DNA of 64,000 nucleotides from Siphonobacter sp. BAB-5405 (GTDB lineage: Bacteria; Bacteroidota; Bacteroidia; Cytophagales; Spirosomataceae), in assembly GCF_002872335.1 (NCBI RefSeq), contig NZ_NJAG01000036.1:124001-188000 (forward strand), written 5' to 3'. Below the pieces are notes generated by a model. The model was not told where the DNA came from and did not search any database. It saw only the letters and a list, made by a program, of their open reading frames with translations. The stretch's first letter is position 1. Every line of letters begins with the position of its first letter. The position numbers and the translations under genes are program-made. This document shows positions 1 to 7,527 of the stretch, piece after piece.

Positions 1-451
1 CACGCTTGACCACGTGATTCAGGTCGGCAAACTTCATCGGGTCGCGGAAAAAGAAAACGGGCGTATTGTTTCCGACCAGATCCCAGTTTCCCTGGTGCGT
101 ATAAAATTTCAGGGCAAAACCCCGAATATCGCGTTCGGCATCGGCGGCTCCCCGTTCGCCAGCTACGGTCGAAAAGCGAATGAATAGCTCAGTTTTCTTC
201 CCAATTTCGGAAAAGAGATCGGCTTTGGTATAGGCCGTAATGTCGTGTGTGACGGTAAACGTGCCGTACGCTCCCGAGCCTTTGGCGTGCATGCGACGCT
301 CGGGAATAACTTCACGGTCGAAGTGAGCCATTTTTTCCAGAAACCAAAAGTCCTGTAGCAAGAGTGGACCTCGCGGCCCCGCTGTTAGTACATTTTGATT
401 GTCCGGAACGGGCGTCCCCGTAGCCGTGGTTAATTTGTTCTGGTTTTCCAT
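1..451 (-). CDS. katA: Catalase, 5' part only (cut by window edge)
   Basis: Monofunctional haem catalase that dismutates hydrogen peroxide. Translating the minus strand from the ATG at 451 gives about 150 residues with hallmark catalase segments: [14 protein letters not shown] near the N-terminus, [20 protein letters not shown] (a typical catalase N-arm ending in the HFDRE substrate-channel region), [13 protein letters not shown] with the distal catalytic His, [19 protein letters not shown], and [15 protein letters not shown], which carries the conserved active-site Asn region. The reading frame is open to position 1, so the haem-ligand Tyr region lies outside the window. No signal peptide is visible, so it is cytoplasmic. 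It is divergent from the sigma-factor gene; the 266-base gap holds a direct repeat that may be regulatory. The family assignment is firm; the katA symbol assumes a small-subunit (clade 3) catalase, judged only from the N-terminus. Confidence 0.93.
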   Translation of the reverse strand, partial: MENQNKLTTATGTPVPDNQNVLTAGPRGPLLLQDFWFLEKMAHFDREVIPERRMHAKGSGAYGTFTVTHDITAYTKADLFSEIGKKTELFIRFSTVAGERGAADAERDIRGFALKFYTHQGNWDLVGNNTPVFFFRDPMKFADLNHVVKR

Positions 452-509
452 GGTAAAACAAGGGGTTAAACTGGTTTGCCGAACAAAAGTGACCACGCCC
501 GATGGTTAA

Positions 510-541
510 GAAAAATTGATAGTTTTAATCGAAAAATTGAT
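510..541. promoter_or_regulatory. Direct repeat GAAAAATTGAT upstream of the catalase gene
   Basis: The 11-mer GAAAAATTGAT occurs at 510-520 and again at 531-541, a 21-base period or about two helical turns, on the same face of the DNA. It lies 59 bases upstream of the catalase start in the catalase/sigma divergent region. The second copy sits inside AATC...GATT arms. A tandem activator or repressor site for the catalase gene is an inference; no family-specific consensus was recognised. Confidence 0.35.
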
Positions 542-717
542 TTTGTCAATGCTGGGAAGAAACGCCTAACACCCCTTTGAACGGGTGAGGACTAAAGGAG
601 AGGAGAACATCTTTTTCCGAAAATCAGGAAAATTTAGTACCGGATATAAATTGCACTTTATGGTGTTTTTTTGTTAATTATAGTAACTTGCCGCGAAATC
701 ATAACCCTGTTTAAGCC

Positions 718-1329
718 TTGATTTCCCAGCACCCCCACTCCTTAGAGGCCCAACACGTATGGCTACAGCTTTGCCAGGGGGATTCGGCTGCCTTAAATCA
801 GGTAGCGGAGTGGTATTATGCGGCTCTAATGAATTACGGGTTAAAGCTGGAACGTGATCGGGAACTCGTCAAAGATTTACTACAGGAGCTTTTCCTGGAA
901 CTCTGGACCCGACGCGAGTCATTGCCGAAACCCGAGGATATTAAAGCCTACCTGTTTGCCATCCTGCGAAACAAAATCTATCGATCTTACCGGCAGCAAT
1001 CGGGGTATTCGCACGAAGCGTATCCGGAATCCTTGGGCAGTGAGGAGCTGGGGGTAGAATCGCTGCTCATCCATCAGGAAACCCAGGAAGAATACCACCT
1101 GCGTCTGACCAAAGCTCTGGAATCGCTGTCTCCCCGGCAGCGGGAAATTATTTTTCTACACTATTACGAAGGTCTCTCGCACGATCAGATTGCGGAGATC
1201 ATGCAACTCAACCACCAGAGCGTCTATAATCTGCTGTCCCGTTCGCTCAAGGAACTCCGCAATGCCTGGGTCGTGGGAGGTGTCCTTTGGGTAACGAATG
1301 CGTTGAGTTTTCCTTTCCCCGAAAATTAA
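718..1329 (+). CDS. ECF RNA polymerase sigma-70 factor
   Basis: Extracytoplasmic-function sigma factor of the Bacteroidota type that directs RNA polymerase to target promoters, probably those of the following SusC/SusD genes. Of 203 residues, region 2 spans roughly 15-90 (LVKDLLQELFLELWTRRE, then AYLFAILRNKIYRSYRQ) and region 4 roughly 125-185 (LSPRQREIIFLHYYEGLSHD with the HTH QIAEIMQLNHQSVYNLL). The start appears to be TTG at 718: an in-frame TAA sits at 712-714, and the next in-frame ATG (826) would cut into region 2. The gene lies 83 bases before the FecR-type anti-sigma gene, the usual cell-surface-signalling arrangement in which the SusC signalling domain contacts the anti-sigma factor. 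Confidence 0.93.
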   Translation: MISQHPHSLEAQHVWLQLCQGDSAALNQVAEWYYAALMNYGLKLERDRELVKDLLQELFLELWTRRESLPKPEDIKAYLFAILRNKIYRSYRQQSGYSHEAYPESLGSEELGVESLLIHQETQEEYHLRLTKALESLSPRQREIIFLHYYEGLSHDQIAEIMQLNHQSVYNLLSRSLKELRNAWVVGGVLWVTNALSFPFPEN

Positions 1330-1412
1330 TTCAAAAAATTTTCATCGTTTTTGGTTAGGTTCTGCGGCTACCGCACACTCTACTATTGAAACGTGCACTG
1401 TTTTATTTTTTC

Positions 1413-2435
1413 ATGAAAAAATACCAGAATTTTGAAGCCCGTGATTTTATTCAGGACGAATCCTTTCGTCACTGGGTACGTGATCCGGCCGGATCACAGG
1501 CTTTGTTCTGGCAGGAGTACCTTACGATGCATCCGGAACAGGAGGACGTAATTCGTCAGGCCCGCCTGTTTCTGGAGGAGATTTACGCCCATTACGCCGA
1601 ACCCGTTCCGCAGGCGGAGGTACAGCTGGAACTGGAAAAGCTGAGGGAACGCGTGGCGGTACAACCCGTACGTCGATTGCGAGTGTTTACCTGGGTCCGG
1701 TGGGCGGCGGTGCTGCTGATTCTGGCGGGACTGGGGTGGTGGAGCTGGCCGGAAAAACCCGCGACGCCCGAACCTGCTTCCCTGCATTGGGCCTTGAAAA
1801 CCAATTCAGGAAAAGAACCTGTCACGGTACTGTTACCGGACGGCAGTATGGTAACGCTGGAAAAGAATAGCCGTTTATGGTATCCGGTGCAGTTTCCGAA
1901 GGACAAACGGGCAGTACAGCTCTACGGCGATGCTTTCTTTGATATTACTAAAAACCCGAATCATCCATTCGTCGTGTACACGTCTGAATTGAGTACAAAA
2001 GTGCTAGGTACGAGTTTCTGGATTTACGCCCGGCCCCAAACCCAGAAAACGGTGGTTCAGGTACGCAGTGGCCGGGTCGGGGTACGGGTACGAACGAGTA
2101 CCGCTGTGCCGACGATTCTGAATCCGCAGGAACAGCTTACGTACGACAAACGGCTGGACCGTCTGGACAAAATCACGCTGGTTAAAAAACGAGCCGTGTT
2201 CCGGGAACAGACGTTTGACAACGCTCCGGTGCCCCGGGTACTGGCAGAACTGCAACGTCAGTTTGGGGTCAAAATCAATTACAATGCCGAACAGCTTCGC
2301 AACTGTTCCATTAATACCTCTTTTAAAGAAGAAAATCTTCAGGAACGTTTAAGTGCCATTTGTCAGGCCATCGGGGCCACTTACCAGGTGAAAGGGGGAC
2401 AGGTATTTATTCAGAGCGACGGCTGTACACCGTAG
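1413..2435 (+). CDS. FecR family anti-sigma factor
   Basis: Inner-membrane anti-sigma factor that holds the upstream ECF sigma factor and releases it when the SusC signalling domain contacts its periplasmic part. About 340 residues. The N-terminal cytoplasmic part (about 1-90) is acidic and helical. One membrane helix, WAAVLLILAGLGWWSW, lies near residues 97-112. The periplasmic FecR domain follows (LPDGSMVTLEKNSRLWYP, then GDAFFDITKNPNHPFVVYT and VLGTSFWI). A C-terminal DUF4974-like segment (FDNAPVPRVLAELQRQFGVKI...) resembles the STN fold. I chose ATG 1413 over the upstream TTG at 1386 because MKKYQNFEARDF is the normal FecR beginning. It sits between the sigma gene and susC, on the same strand. 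Confidence 0.92.
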   Translation: MKKYQNFEARDFIQDESFRHWVRDPAGSQALFWQEYLTMHPEQEDVIRQARLFLEEIYAHYAEPVPQAEVQLELEKLRERVAVQPVRRLRVFTWVRWAAVLLILAGLGWWSWPEKPATPEPASLHWALKTNSGKEPVTVLLPDGSMVTLEKNSRLWYPVQFPKDKRAVQLYGDAFFDITKNPNHPFVVYTSELSTKVLGTSFWIYARPQTQKTVVQVRSGRVGVRVRTSTAVPTILNPQEQLTYDKRLDRLDKITLVKKRAVFREQTFDNAPVPRVLAELQRQFGVKINYNAEQLRNCSINTSFKEENLQERLSAICQAIGATYQVKGGQVFIQSDGCTP

Positions 2436-2558
2436 TGCGGGTTAAAACCTTCGATAGACCTCGAACCCAGCTTCAGTTCATTTTTCGTCTCCAGTACATC
2501 CCTTGCCGGGATGCAGGGAAGTATTGTGTCTACTCTAAACCGTAAAACAGTACCTATT

Positions 2559-5500
2559 ATGAAAAAATGGCTTACTTCTACCTGTCTTGTTTTGTGGGTA
2601 TTCGCCAGCTATTGCGGAGCGTACGCGAATGACTCGGCCGATCAGGAAGTGCTGCAACGCAGGATTTCACTGAATCTCGTGAATCAGGACGTAAAAGTAG
2701 TACTGCAACAGCTGAGCAAACTGGCCGAAGTACGGTTTACCTACCAATCCTCTTTGTTCGGCTCCACTCCAAAAGTTTCCGTACAGGCTCAAAACCTGCC
2801 TTTGTCCAAAGTACTTGACCAGTTGCTTCGCCCGCTACAGGTGGAGTATAAGGTGGAAGCTCAGCAAATTATTCTGATCCGGCAGTCGCCTTCGGCTCCC
2901 CGTACGGCCGTGGACACGGAAGTTTCCGGAACGGTAACGGATGAAAAAGGCGAACCCCTGCCCGGCGTAAATATTCTGGTCAAAGGCACCCAGCGGGGTG
3001 TCGCTACGGACGTGAAGGGACAGTATCGCCTCCGTGTCCCGGATGAAAACGCCGTATTGGTTTTTTCCTTCGTCGGCTTTACCCCGCAGGAAATTACGGT
3101 GGGTAGTCGTACCAGTCTGAATGTCGTGCTGAAAGCCGATGCCAGTGCTCTCAATGAAGTGGTGGTCGTGGGTTACGGTACCCAGCGGGCTCAGGATGTA
3201 ACGGGTTCCGTGGCGTCTATTTCCATGAAAAACGTCAAGGAAATGCCCGTCGCGGGCCTGGATCAATCCCTGTCCGGACAAATCGCCGGGGTGCAGATCA
3301 GCTCTTCCAACGGGGTGCCGGGGGGTGGACCACAGATTCAGGTACGCGGGATCGGAGCCGTTGGAGGGGGCAGTCAGCCGCTGTACGTGGTCGATGGGTT
3401 TCCCCTTTCCACGACCTCCAATCAAACGTCCAATCCCATCAATGACATTCCCCCGCAGGATATTGAATCCATCACGGTGCTGAAAGATGCCTCGGCTACG
3501 GCCATCTACGGTTCCCGGGGAGCCAATGGCGTTATTTTAATTACGACCAAACGGGGAAAGACCGGAAAAACCAACGTACAAGTGGGCGTATACACGGGCT
3601 TGCAGCAAATCCCCGATAAAGGAAAGCCGGATTTGATGAACGCTCAGGAATTCGCTCAGTTTCGCAAGGAAGCCATTTCGGATCGGATTCGGGCGGAACA
3701 AAACCGGGAAGCTACCGATGCCGATATTCCGGAGCAGTACCGTAATCCAGAGCGGCTGGGCAAAGGTACCAACTGGTTTGAAGCCATGACCCGCGTAGCA
3801 CCGATGACGGACGTGAACCTGAGTTTGAGTGGCGGCAATGAAAACCTGAATACCTACGTATCGGCTGGCTTTTTTCAACAGGACGGTGTCGTGACGGGGA
3901 CGAGCTTTCAGCGGTTTTCCCTGCGAGCCAACATTGACGGTCGGCTGAGCGATAAACTGCGGGTCGGGGTGAATCTGGCTCCCACCTTTACCCGTCGGCA
4001 ACGCGGTATTTTCGGTGGTGCCGGGCGGGGGGAACAGGGCTTCGGCGAAGGCTTGGTAGCCAGTCCCTTACCACCCGTGTACCTGTCGGATGGTTCTTAC
4101 AATCCCATGATTCAGAGTGATGGAACGTTTAATTATCCAAACCCGGTGATGGTGCTCAACGAAGTGGATGATCGCTCGAACAGTACGCGGGTGCTCATCA
4201 ACGCCTACGCCGAGTATGAACCCGTGAAAAATCTGAAGTTCAAAACGACGTTCAATACGGATTGGCAGGACGGACGGGCCGAGTACTTCCACCCCTCCAC
4301 GATTGGGTACCTCAACCAGAACCCGCCCACCATTCCTACGGCCCGCTATAACCGGAATTCGTACCAGAACTGGCTTAACGAAAATACGCTGACGTATCAG
4401 ACTACCTTCAACGAAGTCCACTCCCTGACGGCCCTGCTGGGTTTCACCATTCAGCAGCAGACCAATAAAGGAGCCTCGTTTACCGGTGAAAATTTCCCCG
4501 ATGATGATGTAAAAACCTTTAACGCCGCGGCTCGCATTACGGGCAGTACGGGTCAGGAAGACTGGTCGTTACTTTCCTATCTCGCCCGCCTGAACTACGC
4601 CTACCGCGACAAGTACCTGCTGACGGCCACCCTCCGGCGAGACGGCTCCTCCCGCTTTGGGCAGGATAACCGCTGGGGTATTTTCCCTTCGGCGGCTCTG
4701 GGCTGGCGAATTTCGCAGGAGGAATTTTTAAAACCCGTCAACTGGATTAGTGACCTGAAACTGCGGGCTTCTTACGGCGTTTCGGGAAATTTCGAAATCG
4801 GTAATTACACCTACCTGAGCCAGATGATTTCCAATAACTACGTGTTGGGCGGAACGCTGGTGGGTGGTCGTCAAATGGAAACGCTGGGAAATCCCCGACT
4901 GGGCTGGGAACGGATGCATGAGCTGAACGTCGGCTTCGATTTCGGCTTGCTGAGTGATCGTTTTTACATCACGGCGGATTTTTACCGCCGCAATACGGAA
5001 GACCTGTTATTGAATGTAGAGATTCCGCAGTCCTCGGGGTTTGGCTCGGTAATGGAAAACCGGGGCAACGTACAGAACAAGGGCGTCGAGCTGGCTATTA
5101 CGTCCCGAAACATTTCGCGGGGTTCTTTGGGCTGGACGACGAATTTCAACATTGCCTTCAACCGTAATAAAGTACTCGCTCTGGGTCGTAGCGACCGTCC
5201 GATTCTGTCCGGCGTAAGTGGTGAGGGCAATCCGACCAACATCACCATGCTGGGCCGACCGCTGGGACTTTTCTATGGCTACGTATTTGATGGCCTGTAC
5301 CAGAGTCAGGAAGAAATCAACGCGGGACCAGCCTTTCCCGGTGCCGTACCCGGCAACATGCGGGTAAAAGATGTCAACGGTGATGGCGTCATTACGCCGG
5401 TGGATGATTTCGATGTTATTGGCAATCCCTATCCCAAGTTTACCTGGGGTCTGACCAATACGCTCAATTACCGAAACTTTGATCTACGCGTCCTCGTCAC

Positions 5501-5951
5501 CGGTTCCGTGGGCGGGCAACGGCTGCATACGGCCTATGAATACCTGCACAACATTGATGGCGTCTTTAACGTCACCCGCGACATTAAAGACCGCTGGCGA
5601 TCGCCCGAACAGCCCGGCAATGGTCGTATTCCGACGACCAATGGCTCAGGACGGGGCCGGGTGATGTTCCGGGATGTCAGCTCGTTGTGGGTGGAAGACA
5701 ATGATTACGCCTGGATAAAAAATATCACCCTGGGTTATAACCTGAGCAAAGGCATCGGGAAAGTCATTCGCAGTGCCCGCTTTTACGTATCGGCCCAGAA
5801 CGCCATCCTGATTACCAATTATACGGGCAACCCCGAAGTGCAGAACTATGGTAATTCGGGGACTAAATCTGGCACCCTGGTACCCGGCGTAGACTACTCC
5901 AGCTATCCCGTTCCCCGCATTTTCACCGTAGGTACGAATCTTAGTTTTTAA
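2559..5951 (+). CDS. SusC/RagA TonB-linked outer-membrane receptor with STN signalling domain
   Basis: Outer-membrane TonB-dependent transporter that imports oligosaccharides with its SusD lid. From ATG 2559 it has 1130 residues: a signal peptide ending near AYA, an STN (secretin/TonB short N-terminal) domain at about 25-100 (LVNQDVKVVLQQLSKLAEV), a CarboxypepD_reg-like domain (VSGTVTDEKGEPLPGVNILV), a plug (YGTQRAQDVTGSVASI; GVQISSSNGVPGGGPQIQVR; LYVVDGFPL; AIYGSRGANGVILITTK) and a 22-strand-type barrel ending in a C-terminal Phe. The STN domain, together with the adjacent sigma/FecR genes, marks a trans-envelope signalling receptor whose substrate induces its own locus. The upstream ATG at 2511 would put 16 residues before the signal peptide and is less likely. 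Confidence 0.96.
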   Translation: MKKWLTSTCLVLWVFASYCGAYANDSADQEVLQRRISLNLVNQDVKVVLQQLSKLAEVRFTYQSSLFGSTPKVSVQAQNLPLSKVLDQLLRPLQVEYKVEAQQIILIRQSPSAPRTAVDTEVSGTVTDEKGEPLPGVNILVKGTQRGVATDVKGQYRLRVPDENAVLVFSFVGFTPQEITVGSRTSLNVVLKADASALNEVVVVGYGTQRAQDVTGSVASISMKNVKEMPVAGLDQSLSGQIAGVQISSSNGVPGGGPQIQVRGIGAVGGGSQPLYVVDGFPLSTTSNQTSNPINDIPPQDIESITVLKDASATAIYGSRGANGVILITTKRGKTGKTNVQVGVYTGLQQIPDKGKPDLMNAQEFAQFRKEAISDRIRAEQNREATDADIPEQYRNPERLGKGTNWFEAMTRVAPMTDVNLSLSGGNENLNTYVSAGFFQQDGVVTGTSFQRFSLRANIDGRLSDKLRVGVNLAPTFTRRQRGIFGGAGRGEQGFGEGLVASPLPPVYLSDGSYNPMIQSDGTFNYPNPVMVLNEVDDRSNSTRVLINAYAEYEPVKNLKFKTTFNTDWQDGRAEYFHPSTIGYLNQNPPTIPTARYNRNSYQNWLNENTLTYQTTFNEVHSLTALLGFTIQQQTNKGASFTGENFPDDDVKTFNAAARITGSTGQEDWSLLSYLARLNYAYRDKYLLTATLRRDGSSRFGQDNRWGIFPSAALGWRISQEEFLKPVNWISDLKLRASYGVSGNFEIGNYTYLSQMISNNYVLGGTLVGGRQMETLGNPRLGWERMHELNVGFDFGLLSDRFYITADFYRRNTEDLLLNVEIPQSSGFGSVMENRGNVQNKGVELAITSRNISRGSLGWTTNFNIAFNRNKVLALGRSDRPILSGVSGEGNPTNITMLGRPLGLFYGYVFDGLYQSQEEINAGPAFPGAVPGNMRVKDVNGDGVITPVDDFDVIGNPYPKFTWGLTNTLNYRNFDLRVLVTGSVGGQRLHTAYEYLHNIDGVFNVTRDIKDRWRSPEQPGNGRIPTTNGSGRGRVMFRDVSSLWVEDNDYAWIKNITLGYNLSKGIGKVIRSARFYVSAQNAILITNYTGNPEVQNYGNSGTKSGTLVPGVDYSSYPVPRIFTVGTNLSF

Positions 5952-5971
5952 CGATCTGACGCTCTAAACCG

Positions 5972-7444
5972 ATGAAAACATACCTTTTGTTCGCAGCCCT
6001 GTTGTTGAGCCTGACGGCCTGCCAGCAAGCACTCGATGTCAATCCGCACAGCTTTACGAGTGGTGACAAGTACTATAGCACGGAAGATCAGGTGTTAAAA
6101 GCCGTCAACGGAGCCTACGGGCAGCTCCAGGGTTTATACACGGGAGATCTGTACGCGATGGCTGAAATGCGATCGGATAACACCACGTACCAGTTCAACG
6201 AAAGTGATCGCGGGGTCCAGCAACGGGAGGAAATTGACGAGTTCCTGATCAATTCTTCCAACAATTACGTGCAGAATGTCTGGGCTGCCTTGTACAAGGG
6301 CGTCATGCAGTCCAATGTCATCCTGAGCCGGATAGATGCGGTTCCATTTAAGGACGAAAGCCTCAAGGCCCAGTACGTGGGCGAGGCTAAATTCCTGCGG
6401 GCGGTGCACTACTTTTATCTGGTACGTTTATTCGGCTCCGTTCCGCTGATTACGAAGGAAATTGCCGGACCGGAACAGGCCTTTACGGCGGAAAAAGCCA
6501 GCGTCGACAACATTTACCAGCAAATTATCAGCGACGTGCAGGATGCGGTGAACCAATTGCCGCAAACGTATACGGGCCAAAACGTCGGTCGGGCTACGAA
6601 GGGGGCCGCTCATACCTTACTGGGACACGTGTACCTGACGCGGAAAGACTATGCAAAAGCCATCGCCTCCTTCGAACAGGTCAAGGGCTATACATTGGTC
6701 AGCGATTACGCCAGCGTATTTGCGACGATAAATAAAAACCATTCCGAATCGGTCTTTGAAGTGCAGTACAACGCCGATATGGAAGGGGAAAGCAGCAACT
6801 TTATCTACTCCTTTGGACCGTATAACGCCGGTGTGCCACTCACGACTTTTCAGGGCAATCTGGGTGGTATGAACATTCCCACGCGGAATATTTTTCAGGC
6901 CTACGAAAAAGGAGACAAACGGCGGGACGCTTCGATTGGGTACTACATTGATGCCGGTAATGCCAAGTATTCGGAAGCGTTTGGCCAGGATTCGCTGCCT
7001 TACATCAAAAAATTCTTTCATCCACCCTTCAAGCTACAGGGCCGAACCGACGACAACTGGCCCGTATATCGCTATAGTCATGTGATGCTCATGCTGGCGG
7101 AGGCTCTGAACGAAACGGGACAAACGGCTGCGGCGTACCAGTACCTGAATCCCGTTCGTCAACGGGCGGGGCTGGCTCCGCTGGCGGGTCTGAGTCAGAC
7201 GGCCTTTCGTGAAGCGGTGTATCACGAGCAACGGGTAGAGGTGGCTTTTGAAAACCACCGCTGGTTTGACCTCCTGCGAACCGGACGGGCACGGACGGTA
7301 ATGAATGCTCACGGTGTCGAGGAGAAAAAGCGACTACCCCGCCTGAGTGCTGCTGCCTTCAATGTGCAGGATTACATGCTGCTGTATCCGATTCCCCAGC
7401 GGGAAATCCGGCTCAATGGTTTTGAGCAGAATCCGGGCTGGTAA
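5972..7444 (+). CDS. SusD/RagB nutrient-binding outer-membrane lipoprotein
   Basis: Surface lipoprotein forming the substrate-binding lid over SusC. 490 residues with lipoprotein signal peptide MKTYLLFAALLLSLTAC (lipobox LTAC, acylated Cys17). SusD features are the N-terminal segment SGDKYYSTEDQVLKAVNGAYG, the TPR-like helical core (AKFLRAVHYFYLVRLFGSVPL; ATKGAAHTLLGHVYLTRKDY) and the C-terminal block YRYSHVMLMLAEALNETG...RVEVAFENHRWFDLLRTG, all standard for RagB/SusD. It starts 20 bases after susC and is cotranscribed. The substrate cannot be deduced from sequence alone; the oxidoreductase and isomerase genes downstream suggest a glucoside or other hexoside. Confidence 0.96.
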   Translation: MKTYLLFAALLLSLTACQQALDVNPHSFTSGDKYYSTEDQVLKAVNGAYGQLQGLYTGDLYAMAEMRSDNTTYQFNESDRGVQQREEIDEFLINSSNNYVQNVWAALYKGVMQSNVILSRIDAVPFKDESLKAQYVGEAKFLRAVHYFYLVRLFGSVPLITKEIAGPEQAFTAEKASVDNIYQQIISDVQDAVNQLPQTYTGQNVGRATKGAAHTLLGHVYLTRKDYAKAIASFEQVKGYTLVSDYASVFATINKNHSESVFEVQYNADMEGESSNFIYSFGPYNAGVPLTTFQGNLGGMNIPTRNIFQAYEKGDKRRDASIGYYIDAGNAKYSEAFGQDSLPYIKKFFHPPFKLQGRTDDNWPVYRYSHVMLMLAEALNETGQTAAAYQYLNPVRQRAGLAPLAGLSQTAFREAVYHEQRVEVAFENHRWFDLLRTGRARTVMNAHGVEEKKRLPRLSAAAFNVQDYMLLYPIPQREIRLNGFEQNPGW

Positions 7445-7462
7445 TTCATTTGATGTTACGCA

Positions 7463-7508
7463 GGCAAGGCCTCCTTTCCGACCTATGGAAAGGGAGGAAG
7501 ACCTTGCC
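7463..7508 (+). other. Intercistronic hairpin between susD and the dehydrogenase gene
   Basis: GGCAAGG at 7463-7469 pairs with CCTTGCC at 7502-7508, and an inner arm CTCCTTTCC pairs (with a bulge) with GGAAAGGGAG. No T-run follows, so it is more likely an mRNA-stability or processing element, or a partial attenuator that lowers expression of downstream enzymes relative to SusC/SusD, than a full terminator. The structure is seen in the sequence; its role is inferred. Confidence 0.5.
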
Positions 7509-7527
7509 CTAATCTTCCGAAACCGTC

